A program made the position numbers and the translations under genes. The notes beneath the pieces are model-generated. The model was not told the origin of the DNA. It was given only the letters and a program-made list of their open reading frames with translations, and searched no databases. This document shows, in pieces, positions 19,278-28,345 of a stretch of 64,000 nucleotides of DNA (position 1 is its first letter; each line of letters opens with the position of its first letter). The DNA comes from Anaerolineales bacterium (lineage in GTDB: Bacteria; Chloroflexota; Anaerolineae; Anaerolineales; UBA11858). The stretch spans positions 41,028 through 105,027 of the forward strand of contig JADHTJ010000001.1 of NCBI GenBank assembly GCA_016785015.1, read 5' to 3'.

Positions 19278-19943
19278 TTATGCGATTGAACTGTTTTTGG
19301 CGAGAGATTTAGCAGGCGCAAATATGCTCTTAGCCAACAAACCCATACCAGCAATGATCAGTCCCCAACCGACCACGCTCATCGTCAGGTTGAAGGCATC
19401 GCCGTAGTTGATCCCATTGATGGTGTGAGTCGAGGCCATCATGAATTGGATGGTCAGGCTGAGAGAACCGGTCACGATCGCCGCCGCGCCGCCTGCGGTT
19501 TCAGAATCTTTCTTCTTGGCCTTGGTGAAATCAACTTTTTCCCAAACCCCGGGGATCTTGAAGATCAGGAAGATGATCAAAGTCAGCACCGTGGCGTAAA
19601 CCACCCCATCGACGGGCATGGAGCTGCCGCGCAGGGCGCGCGAGGTAATGATATGGATCACTCCCACAACGGTGGCGCCAATCAGGCTGATCAGGCTGTA
19701 GCGATAAGCATTGTCGCGTCCCTTGATCAACAGCACCACAGCGCGCACCATCATCACACCAAATGCCACTGTGACAAGCACGTACAAAATATATAACCAT
19801 TGGAAATTCGCAATGGCTGCAAATTTCGGGCCATATCCTTTGGGGTTCAAAGCCACGCAAGTTGTCCCCGCGCCCCCGGCAACATTGAAGAGGGCGGAAA
19901 TACTAAGAAACAGAATACCAATGAAACGCAGAAACTTACCCAT
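19278..19943 (-). CDS. Membrane protein, unknown
   Basis: 221-aa hydrophobic ORF containing IPGVWEKVDF (cf. WPGMWEKV in 29698-30477). Confidence 0.65.
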   Translation of the reverse strand: MGKFLRFIGILFLSISALFNVAGGAGTTCVALNPKGYGPKFAAIANFQWLYILYVLVTVAFGVMMVRAVVLLIKGRDNAYRYSLISLIGATVVGVIHIITSRALRGSSMPVDGVVYATVLTLIIFLIFKIPGVWEKVDFTKAKKKDSETAGGAAAIVTGSLSLTIQFMMASTHTINGINYGDAFNLTMSVVGWGLIIAGMGLLAKSIFAPAKSLAKNSSIA

Positions 19944-20010
19944 GATAGTGCCTCCTAAAAGTAATAAACTTAGACCTTTAGGGTTTTGGAAACCCTAAAG
20001 GTCTCTTGAA

Positions 20011-20607
20011 CTAAACAAACGTAAATCCAGCCACAAAGGCCGCCGTCGTCAGCAGCAAAAGACCGGGAAAAACGGCCAGAATGCGCCCGCGTGAGAGCAA
20101 CGGTTTTCCAGCCTTAAGAAACGAGAGCAAGAGCCCACCCAAACCGATCAACATGCCACCGATACCCACCCATGCAAATCCACCTGGGGTTTTAGCCTGG
20201 AATGCTATTACGATGGGGAGAAAGAAGATCGTCAATCCTGCCACCCCATGCACGACTGCCAAAGTGATTACGGCCAACTTTTTAGGTCCGACAAGGCGAG
20301 TAGCCACAATCGCCAGGAAGCCCATCACCGTAAATATACCGTATGGGATCAGGATCGGGCGAATGAATTGAGCGACCAACCCCAAGGCCAGGCTTAGGGG
20401 GATCAGCGTAGAAGCGATGACAACCAGCGGCGAATCGAGCACTTCAAACCCCAAGATGAGCATCATCAAACTGGCGATCACAATCACGCCGAAGCCAATT
20501 GTATAACAAGCAATCGCCATAGAACTCAGGCCAGCAATCCCCTGAACGACCTGGTACGAGGCCAGTAGCGCAGTAATGAGCAGCAGGATGCGGTCGAGTG
20601 GTTTCAT
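20011..20607 (-). CDS. Membrane protein, unknown, HGVAGL family
   Basis: ...VVHGVAGLTIFFLPI...GGFAWVGIGGMLIGLGGLLLS, paralogous to 24510-25145. Confidence 0.7.
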   Translation of the reverse strand: MKPLDRILLLITALLASYQVVQGIAGLSSMAIACYTIGFGVIVIASLMMLILGFEVLDSPLVVIASTLIPLSLALGLVAQFIRPILIPYGIFTVMGFLAIVATRLVGPKKLAVITLAVVHGVAGLTIFFLPIVIAFQAKTPGGFAWVGIGGMLIGLGGLLLSFLKAGKPLLSRGRILAVFPGLLLLTTAAFVAGFTFV

Positions 20608-20616
20608 ATATAAATC

Positions 20617-20646
20617 CCCTCTCCCTTGGGGAGAGGGGCTAGGGGT
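20617..20646 (-). terminator. Hairpin downstream of ctaB
   Basis: CCCCTCTCCCTTGGGGAGAGGGG inverted repeat. Confidence 0.45.
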
Positions 20647-20651
20647 GAGGT

Positions 20652-21560
20652 TTAGATAACATCCAGAACGATCATCACCATCGCCCCTAACATGAAGAGC
20701 GAGGCGTATTTAAACAAGCCAAAATTGACGCGCTCCGAGGGGCGTACCGACATAGCGATGGCCAGACCCAGCAGGCCCACTGAGAGCACGCCGATCAGTC
20801 GCAGATAGCCCCAATCCATGCCAATGCCCACTGCTGCGGCGATCATGGCTACAGCCGCGATCACGCTAGAGATGGCAATGGTTACGCGTGTGAATTGGAA
20901 GCCATAGGTTAATGGGAAGGTCGGCACACCGGCTGTTTTGTAATCATCAAAGTAGCGCATGGAGAAGGTCAGGATGTGTGTGGGGATCCAAAACAGGATG
21001 GCAAAAGTCAACGCCAGGCCAATCCAATCGATATAACCCAGGCCAAGGGCGCGCCCAGCCAACACAGGCATACCACCAGAGATACCGCCCCAAACGATGC
21101 TCCAGCAGGTGCGCCGTTTGAGCCAAATGGTGTAGATGACTACATCGAAGAACAATCCCGCAAAAACAATGGCGCCATAAAGCAGGTCGATGGCCAGCGC
21201 CCAGCCAATCCCCAAGATGGAAATCAACAGTCCAAAACGCAGGGCCTCTGGGGGCGAGATGATCCCCGCGGGCAAAGGGCGCCAGCAGGTGCGGTTCATG
21301 CGGGCATCGATATCGCGGTCGTACCACATGTTCAGCACCGTCGAGCCGCTGATGGAAATAAACAAACTCCCGGTCACGCTTAGTACCGTGCCAATATTAA
21401 AGACCGGACAACGGGCGCTCATATAGCCAGCCAGGCCCGTAAGCAATAATAGAAATGTTTGCAGGCTCTTGATGAGAGGCCAGTATTTGGCCTTCAGGGT
21501 GCGGAGTGCGGAGTACGATTTTGGCATAATGTGTTTGAATGTCGGTTCAGGTATCAGCAA
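20652..21560 (-). CDS. ctaB: Heme o synthase (protoheme IX farnesyltransferase)
   Basis: UbiA family motif NMWYDRDIDARMNRTCWRPLPAG plus multi-TM; start may be 21527. Confidence 0.88.
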   Translation of the reverse strand: MLIPEPTFKHIMPKSYSALRTLKAKYWPLIKSLQTFLLLLTGLAGYMSARCPVFNIGTVLSVTGSLFISISGSTVLNMWYDRDIDARMNRTCWRPLPAGIISPPEALRFGLLISILGIGWALAIDLLYGAIVFAGLFFDVVIYTIWLKRRTCWSIVWGGISGGMPVLAGRALGLGYIDWIGLALTFAILFWIPTHILTFSMRYFDDYKTAGVPTFPLTYGFQFTRVTIAISSVIAAVAMIAAAVGIGMDWGYLRLIGVLSVGLLGLAIAMSVRPSERVNFGLFKYASLFMLGAMVMIVLDVI

Positions 21561-21610
21561 TGTGACACCATTATACCGAACATCTAATATCCAATACCTG
21601 ATTACCTAAA

Positions 21611-22564
21611 TTAATCTTGCGCACAACGGAAACCGGCCGCCGCGCTGTAGTATGTGGGACTGGCGCTGTTATTCTTCCAGACACGCAGGTCAACCTCATA
21701 GCTGTAGAAGCTGCCGCCGCGCAAATAACGGTAATGCTGATCTTCATACACGTCACCTGTCCACTGCCAGACATTCCCAGCCATATCGTAAAGGCCGTAA
21801 GGGCTGTCCGAATCCTGGGTTTCGTACCCTTCGTAGGTTTTGCCATTGTAGAAACCCACCGGGGTCGTATTGCCTAACTTGCCAAACATCTTCTCGAACA
21901 GGTCGAAGGATGAGTAAAAGTTGGCGTTATTGGCTTCGATCTCTGTGCCCCAGGGGAAGGGTAAGGCATAGCCATCTTCGCCGATTTCGGTGCCGCGGGC
22001 GGCCTTTTCCCACTCGACCTCACTGGGCAGACGCAAGCCGTAAAATTCGCAGTAGGCACTCGCACCGAACCAGGAAACCATGGTCATGGGGTGGTTGGCA
22101 TAGGCAGGTATGGCGGCAAAGCTTTGCCCATTATAGGTCAGGCGTAGCCCGTCTTCGTCAAGAGGCACGTAGAGCTTATCGCCGGCTTTGATTTCTTCTT
22201 CGTGCTTGTAGCCATGGAATTCATCACCAGGGTAGTACCCGGCCACACCATCTGCAATATGCACACTTTCCCCGGCTTCTACTTCGACCTCGCCGATGCG
22301 AATTTCGCCAGCGGCTAAGGCTTTGTTGAGGAAGCTGGCATATTGTTCATTGGTCACATTAGTGACCATGATCTGGTATTCATCCACAGGAGTCATATGG
22401 TCGTGCTGCCCGTAGGGGAATTCACCTGTAGGAACAGTTACCCAGGAATCTGGATCAATACCCGTTTCGATATATGGTGGGGTGATAGCGCCAACATTGG
22501 GAGCGGGGGCACAGGCTGATACCAGCACAATGAGCGTCATAATGGTGAAGAGGGCGCGTTTCAT
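21611..22564 (-). CDS. FGE/SUMF1-like (NirV-type) lipoprotein
   Basis: Lipobox LIVLVSAC; PMTMVSWFGASAYCEFYGLRLPSEVEWEKAARG, YDMAGNVWQWTGDVY, YLRGGSFYS, AAGFRCAQD. Confidence 0.9.
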   Translation of the reverse strand: MKRALFTIMTLIVLVSACAPAPNVGAITPPYIETGIDPDSWVTVPTGEFPYGQHDHMTPVDEYQIMVTNVTNEQYASFLNKALAAGEIRIGEVEVEAGESVHIADGVAGYYPGDEFHGYKHEEEIKAGDKLYVPLDEDGLRLTYNGQSFAAIPAYANHPMTMVSWFGASAYCEFYGLRLPSEVEWEKAARGTEIGEDGYALPFPWGTEIEANNANFYSSFDLFEKMFGKLGNTTPVGFYNGKTYEGYETQDSDSPYGLYDMAGNVWQWTGDVYEDQHYRYLRGGSFYSYEVDLRVWKNNSASPTYYSAAAGFRCAQD

Positions 22565-24096
22565 TTTAACTCCTCCTCCAGGGCTGCTTCTAGTTCTTCG
22601 AGTTTGCGTTTGCTCTCAGCGATCTCTTCCTCTGCACGCAGCCTGCGTTCAGTTTTGAGTTCATCCGCCCAGCGGCCATTCGCCAGGAACAGATCGTACA
22701 AGCGCCACAACATAAATACAGCCAGAGCAACTAGCACCGCTGCCAGGCCGATGTCTGTCAGTAGCATGGTCCAATTGACAACATTCTGCTGCTCGATCTC
22801 GGTCACGAACAGGCGCTTCATCGAGAAGACAGTCACCGCCCCAAAGGCCAGATCAGACATGATGATCACAATCCAGCCGAACCACTTGCGGGCTTTGCCT
22901 TTCATCCCGGCAATATCAGCATAATAGAACAAGATGATCGTGGCGATGATGCCGGAGAGGATATGCCAGTGTCCGGTGAGCGTGATGCGTTCATCCCTGT
23001 GGGGCCAAACCCGAAAGATCTCGTCGAGCTTGACAGCCATGAAGATACCCACACCACTTACAGTGAAATTCATGAAAACCATTTGCCAGCCAGCACCGAA
23101 CTTGAGCGGATCACGTAACAAGGCGGTCATTTTTTGGAAGAAATTAGGTTTATCGATGTCGGTTGTGCCTTCTTTGATGAGCACATCCCAGGAGTAAATT
23201 ACATACATCAGCGCTGCGAACATCACCAATACTGACCCTACGTAGATGGTGGTATGCGCCCAGGGCAGCCAAACCACCGAGAGAGCACCGGCTGTGATCA
23301 CAATCGTTCCAATGATCATCATGGGCATAGCAATCTTGTGGTAAATGCCTTTGAATTTCATCCAGTTGCCCACAATCAATGTCAGCGCCACGGCGATGAG
23401 AGTCAGCATGATGTGCAGGTGACCAATGATGGCTTTTTGCAGGGCAGTCTTGTGAGGCACGCGGATCAGGTCTTCCCCGAGGAAGGTTTCGTGGCCATTG
23501 CCCCAATAAGAACCAGTTACCGCGCCAAAGGTAGCAGACAGCAATGTTGCCACCGCCATCACAAAAAAGGCCACTCTTTCCAGGTCAACACCCTTCTTTG
23601 TCTTGGCTTTGGGGGACTCTGGGGGCAAAAGATATTCTTTATTCCAGGGCCACAAGGCTGCTGCGAAGAGGATACCGCCAAAAAACACCAGCGATTGACC
23701 CACCAGGAATAGTCCGTGGAAGACAAAGTTATGCCCAAAATACCCGAAGAGCAAACCAAATATCATTGCTGTCAGATACCCAATGGTAATCGTGGCATTA
23801 ATAGTGGTCTGCTGATGCTTTTTCATGGGCAGCATGCCGGTAATGAAATAAACTTCTACAGCGACAACGGTCATGGCAATAGTGTGATAGAGCATGATGA
23901 TGCGGCCCTCGCGTTCAGCTTGGATTAGAACCATGCCAAACAGGCGTACCACGACATCTCTAACACCCCATTCGACCATGGGACCGGAGAGCATGCCCCA
24001 GATGGCTGTTACCAGCGAAATCATGGCGATGGCAACCAACGCTAACCCTTTAGTCGAGCTAAAGAGGTAATTCCAACGTTGTTTCAATGCTTGCAT
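22561..24096 (-). CDS. Divergent heme-copper-oxidase-like subunit I (NorB/cbb3-like)
   Basis: About 12 TM segments with intramembrane His in IIMLYHTIAM, IIGHLHIMLTL, LPWAHTTIYV and TGHWHILSGI. ORF opens at 24150; M at 24096 (MQALKQRW) is the likelier start. Confidence 0.6.
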   Translation of the reverse strand: MQALKQRWNYLFSSTKGLALVAIAMISLVTAIWGMLSGPMVEWGVRDVVVRLFGMVLIQAEREGRIIMLYHTIAMTVVAVEVYFITGMLPMKKHQQTTINATITIGYLTAMIFGLLFGYFGHNFVFHGLFLVGQSLVFFGGILFAAALWPWNKEYLLPPESPKAKTKKGVDLERVAFFVMAVATLLSATFGAVTGSYWGNGHETFLGEDLIRVPHKTALQKAIIGHLHIMLTLIAVALTLIVGNWMKFKGIYHKIAMPMMIIGTIVITAGALSVVWLPWAHTTIYVGSVLVMFAALMYVIYSWDVLIKEGTTDIDKPNFFQKMTALLRDPLKFGAGWQMVFMNFTVSGVGIFMAVKLDEIFRVWPHRDERITLTGHWHILSGIIATIILFYYADIAGMKGKARKWFGWIVIIMSDLAFGAVTVFSMKRLFVTEIEQQNVVNWTMLLTDIGLAAVLVALAVFMLWRLYDLFLANGRWADELKTERRLRAEEEIAESKRKLEELEAALEEELK

Positions 24097-24204
24097 AAAG
24101 AGACTCCTACGCGAGAGAGCGTCGCTTAGCGTACCTAAGTACGTCCACACGCTCTCTTGCTGCCCCGACGCAAGTGCGTCGGAGCGCTATTCGATTTCAT
24201 TTGT

Positions 24205-24325
24205 GACTCTACTGCAAAAACTACCAGATGAAGGCTTCCGCCGGAATATATGGGGGTGGTTGCTCCGCAACCACCCCCATATATTCCGGCGGGAAACTTG
24301 CTTGGTGGCTTTTTGCAGTAGAGTC
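24205..24325 (+). mobile_element. MITE-like palindromic element, 121 bp, copy 2 (family A)
   Basis: GACTCTACTGCAAAAA...TTTTTGCAGTAGAGTC. Central 55-bp perfect hairpin CCGCCGGAATATATGGGGGTGGTTGC-TCC-GCAACCACCCCCATATATTCCGGCGG (24238-24292). ATTTGT direct repeats at 24199-24204 and 24326-24331. Confidence 0.85.
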
Positions 24326-24509
24326 ATTTGTGCAAAAGATAACATACTGCGCGCAAGTTGTCTTTGACAAAAGGCAAGTTCACAGGAGTCATTCTGAACA
24401 AAGTAAAGAATCCCCGCCCCGCTAAAAGCGCGCCTACGGCGGGGCGGGAGATCTTTCGCTCGCCACAGGCGCGCCTCCGGCGGCTCAGGATGACAACTTA
24501 TTATTCAAT

Positions 24510-25145
24510 TTATGCCTTCAAATCCTTCATGAAACCGAAGGTGAATGCCAGGGCCATCAGGAAGAGCAGCGGAGCCAGGATGGTGAAAACCAACTCTTTG
24601 GTAAAAATGCCAAACAGCGCTGCCCCGGTGATGGTCAGAGATGCCAAGGCGAGGCCGCCGATGCCGATCAGCGCGCCGCCAATGCCCACCCAAAAGAAGC
24701 CTTTGGGAGCACCTTTAGCCAGGAATGGGCCTAAGAAAATCACTAATCCAGCCACTCCGTGGAAAATCGGCACAGCAAATTTCTTGATGCCCGCCATACC
24801 GCCAATGCTTGTCACAGCAATCGCCAGAAAGCCCACCAGGGCGAACCAGGCGAAGGCCTTCTTCCAAGAGGGGAAGAATTGGTTAGCAATGCCCAACGAG
24901 ATGCCCAAAGGGATCAGGCTGGCAACTGGCAATATAAATGGTGACAATGCAGTGCCGCCCAGGCCCAAGATGCCGTAACCCAAGAAGATCAACAGCAGGC
25001 CGGAAACTAATAGAACAATAAAGCCCAGCAGATAGTAGACATCATGCAGGGCTTTGCCTTTGGAGTAACGAGTGTAAAATCTCCAAATCAGGTAGATGGC
25101 CAGCAGGCCGGTAAGTAATAGAAAAAGATTGTCTAGCGTAAACAC
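24510..25145 (-). CDS. Membrane protein, unknown, HGVAGL family
   Basis: IFHGVAGLVIFLGPFLAKGAPKGFFWVGIGGALIGIGGLALA, paralogous to 20011-20607. Confidence 0.7.
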   Translation of the reverse strand: MFTLDNLFLLLTGLLAIYLIWRFYTRYSKGKALHDVYYLLGFIVLLVSGLLLIFLGYGILGLGGTALSPFILPVASLIPLGISLGIANQFFPSWKKAFAWFALVGFLAIAVTSIGGMAGIKKFAVPIFHGVAGLVIFLGPFLAKGAPKGFFWVGIGGALIGIGGLALASLTITGAALFGIFTKELVFTILAPLLFLMALAFTFGFMKDLKA

Positions 25146-25254
25146 AGAAAGCTCCTTTCAAAAATATAGAATGGGATGATTCTTCACGCGGGGATACCAC
25201 AAAATGCCCCGCCTAGCGTAGGCTATCATTGTGCCAGATTCCACAATCCAGGTC

Positions 25255-25270
25255 TGTGATTTAAGTCACA
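25255..25270. promoter_or_regulatory. Perfect Crp-type palindrome upstream of 24510-25145
   Basis: TGTGATTTAAGTCACA (TGTGA-N6-TCACA). Confidence 0.7.
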
Positions 25271-25512
25271 TTATGGCCCCAAATATACTCCATCCTGGGG
25301 CAATTTTTGGAATACGCCGAAAGCACGTAGAGGAGATTCCCCCAAGGAACTCGGCTTACATTCATACGAAACTCGACCGCTGGCCAAAATTATTCTTCAG
25401 ATTTATGATATGATAACAAGACAAGCTCATTCCAGCCCAATCCAAACACCCCAACTGATTCAATAATATTGCAGTCGGGAATGTACCGTTGGGTCAACTG
25501 GAGAATATACTC

Positions 25513-26148
25513 ATGAATGAAAATCAGAATAACGCTCCTAATGCATCCAGGCACGCTGCTTTTGAAATTGTAGCCCTGGCCTCCTCGGCGGGCGGATTGA
25601 ACGCCTTAAGCGTGGTGCTTTCTGGCCTACCAGCGGATTTCCCAGCCGCGATCGTTATCGTGCAGCATCTCGACCCGCGTCACCGCAGCCTGATGGCGGA
25701 TATTCTCAGCAAGCGCACATCGCTGCCCGTCAAACAAGCTGAACGGGGAGATTTATTGGAGCCTGGGAAAGTTTTCATTGCCCCTCCAAATTACCATTTA
25801 CTGGTAAATATCGGCAACACCCTCGATCTGACTCAAACTGAATTGGTGCACTTTGTGCGCCCATCAGCCGACCTGCTATTCGAATCGGCGGCTGGCTGCT
25901 ACAAAGAGCGTGCTATTGCCGTGGTGTTGACTGGCAGCGGCAGTGACGGTTCGATGGGCGTCAAGGCCATTCATAAGATGGGCGGCTCAGTCATCGCCCA
26001 AGACGAAGCCAGCTCCGAATTCGCCAGCATGCCCCGGGCCGCTATTGCCTCGAAATGCGTTGATTTTATTTTGCCCTTAGATGAAATCTCCTCTGCTTTG
26101 GTCTCACTTGTCACAGGAGGGGAGTTTCTCAACGATCCACCTGAGTAA
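25513..26148 (+). CDS. CheB-type methylesterase domain, no receiver domain
   Basis: ALASSAGGLNAL, VQHLDPRHRSLMADIL, VVLTGSGSDGSMGVKAI. Confidence 0.93.
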   Translation: MNENQNNAPNASRHAAFEIVALASSAGGLNALSVVLSGLPADFPAAIVIVQHLDPRHRSLMADILSKRTSLPVKQAERGDLLEPGKVFIAPPNYHLLVNIGNTLDLTQTELVHFVRPSADLLFESAAGCYKERAIAVVLTGSGSDGSMGVKAIHKMGGSVIAQDEASSEFASMPRAAIASKCVDFILPLDEISSALVSLVTGGEFLNDPPE

Positions 26149-26226
26149 TCTCGTCGGGTTATGATCCCGGCCTACAAAGCCGGGCACACGCAGTAACCCA
26201 AGCATCATTTGTTGAGGAGAAACACC

Positions 26227-28077
26227 ATGGTCGAAGATACTGATCTAAAACTTGAAATCCTGCTCGATTATCTGCGGGTCAACCGCGGGTTCGATTTCAC
26301 CGGTTATAAACGCTCGAGTTTGCAGCGCCGTATCGAAAAACGCATGCACATGGTTACCATCAAAGATTATGATGCATACCTGGATTACCTGGAAGTGCAC
26401 CCCGATGAGTTTGCTGAGTTATTCAACACCATCCTGATTAATGTCACCAGCTTCTTCCGCAATAAAGCAGCCTGGGAATATTTAGCCGCGGAAACCATCC
26501 CGACCATTCTCGCTGAAAAGAAGAATCATGATTCAATTCGGGTCTGGTGCGCGGGCTGCGCCTCGGGAGAAGAAGCCTACGGCCTGGCCATCTTGTTAGT
26601 CGAAGCCATAGGGGAAGAAGTTTTCCGTGATAGAGTGAAGATCTATGCTACCGATGTCGATGAGCAGGCTCTGACCGAAGCTCGCCATGCCCGCTACACT
26701 GCCACAGACCTGAAACCAATTGGCGATGAGCTGCAAGAAAAATATTTCGATCAGGTTGGCGACGAATATACATTTCGGAGTGACCTGCGCCGGCAGGTTA
26801 TCTTCGGTCGCCACGACCTGGTGCAAGATGCCCCCATCTCGCGCCTCGATCTGCTCTCCTGCCGCAATACCCTGATGTACATGAACGCCGAAACCCAGAC
26901 CCGCATTCTCTCCCGCTTCCACTTCGCTCTGAAGGAAACGGGCTTTCTCTTTTTGGGCAAAGCGGAAATGCTGCTCACCCGCACCAATATGTTCATCCCT
27001 GGAGAACTCAAACATCGCATTTTCAAGAAGGTTTCCCGTGCAATGATCGGCCAATTTGACCCTCCTGTTTTGCTCCTCAACGAACGTGACAGAGATATAA
27101 AAATCTCCCACCAGGTGGAATTATGGGAGGGAGCGCTGAACACCATCGATTTAGCCGCCATTGTCGTCAACCGCGACGGCACGCTGTTGATGGCCAATAC
27201 CAGTATGCAGGCTATGTTCGATATCGACCAGCGCGACCGGGGCCGCCCGCTGCAAGATTTAGAGGTCTCCTACCGTCCCTTGGAACTACGATCGCTGATC
27301 GACCGGGCTTATGAGACCGGCATGCCGGTGCTGACAGAGAATGTCGAACGGCACACGTCCTCTGGGGTGCTGCAGTATCTGGATATCAAGGTGGTTCCGT
27401 TACCCTTGGGAGCCACTGAAATCTTGGGGGCTGGGATCACCTTCACCGACATCACTCGTTTCCACCTTTTGCAAGAGCAGCTCGAGAATTCCAACCAGGA
27501 TCTGGAAACAGCCAATGAGGAATTACAATCCAGCAATGAAGAGTTAGAGACCACCAACGAGGAACTGCAATCCACCAACGAAGAACTGGAAACCACCAAC
27601 GAAGAGCTGCAATCCACCAATGAAGAGCTGGAGACGATGAACGAGGAACTGCAATCATCTAACGAAGAATTGGAAACCCTTAACGTGGAGCTGCGCCAAC
27701 GTACCGAGGCGCTGAATATGAGCAATACCTTCTTGGAATCGATCCTGGCCAGTCTGGATACGGGAGTGATCGTGGTGGATTTGGGTTTGAATGTGATCAA
27801 TTGGAACAACCTGGCCGAAGATACCTGGGGCTTGCGCCGTGACGAGGTCATTAATACATCCTTCTTGGGTCTGGATATCGGGCTGCCAGTAGAGAAATTG
27901 AAAGCGCCGTTGAAGGATTGCTTGAAAACCAGTCAACCCTGCGATCTGAGTCTCGATGCGATCAATCGGCGCGGGCAAAAGATCAAATGTATCGTGCGCT
28001 GCTCCCCCCTGATTTCAAGTGATGACGAAAATGTGGGTGCCATCCTAATGATACAGGCGCTGGATTCAGAGGATTAA
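26227..28077 (+). CDS. CheR-type methyltransferase with PAS domains and long heptad coiled-coil
   Basis: VTSFFRNKAAWEYL, VWCAGCASGEEAYGLAILL, LDLLSCRNTLMYM; repeated (N)EELQSTNEELETTNEE; C-terminal PAS. Confidence 0.93.
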   Translation: MVEDTDLKLEILLDYLRVNRGFDFTGYKRSSLQRRIEKRMHMVTIKDYDAYLDYLEVHPDEFAELFNTILINVTSFFRNKAAWEYLAAETIPTILAEKKNHDSIRVWCAGCASGEEAYGLAILLVEAIGEEVFRDRVKIYATDVDEQALTEARHARYTATDLKPIGDELQEKYFDQVGDEYTFRSDLRRQVIFGRHDLVQDAPISRLDLLSCRNTLMYMNAETQTRILSRFHFALKETGFLFLGKAEMLLTRTNMFIPGELKHRIFKKVSRAMIGQFDPPVLLLNERDRDIKISHQVELWEGALNTIDLAAIVVNRDGTLLMANTSMQAMFDIDQRDRGRPLQDLEVSYRPLELRSLIDRAYETGMPVLTENVERHTSSGVLQYLDIKVVPLPLGATEILGAGITFTDITRFHLLQEQLENSNQDLETANEELQSSNEELETTNEELQSTNEELETTNEELQSTNEELETMNEELQSSNEELETLNVELRQRTEALNMSNTFLESILASLDTGVIVVDLGLNVINWNNLAEDTWGLRRDEVINTSFLGLDIGLPVEKLKAPLKDCLKTSQPCDLSLDAINRRGQKIKCIVRCSPLISSDDENVGAILMIQALDSED

Positions 28078-28095
28078 GCTTAGGCATTATTCTAT

Positions 28096-28239
28096 GGTAG
28101 GACGGTACTTAAGCGTGGACACTAAAATTTGCTATTAAGTTGTCATTCTGAGGAGCGCAGGAAGCGAAGCGGTTGAAGTGACGAAGAATCTTGCTCTTTG
28201 TGTGACAAATTTAGAGCTTCTTCGCTCCCACCGATGGTG
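28096..28239 (+). repeat. Dispersed ~144-bp repeat, copy 1
   Basis: GGTAGGACGGTACTTAAGCGTGGA...GTCATTCTGAGGAGCG...CGACGAAGAATCTT...GCTCCCACCGATGGTG; same order and orientation at 40651-40794. Confidence 0.75.
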
Positions 28240-28345
28240 TGTCGCTCACGCCACAGGCGGGCCTCTGGCCAAGACATATTGATAAACCTAAGACCGATAA
28301 AAATTTAGCGAACCATTTTAATAGGAATCAGATTAGAGGTACTTT

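Noticed and set aside
21652-22191. 179-aa plus-strand Arg-rich ORF
   Set aside because: Antisense to the SUMF1-like gene; composition typical of a spurious frame.
27490-27690. Possible tandem DNA repeat array
   Set aside because: Explained by the EELQSTN/EELETTN coiled-coil heptads of the CheR-PAS protein; not an independent repeat element.
27309-27851. 180-aa Ser-rich minus-strand ORF
   Set aside because: Antisense shadow of the CheR heptad-repeat region.
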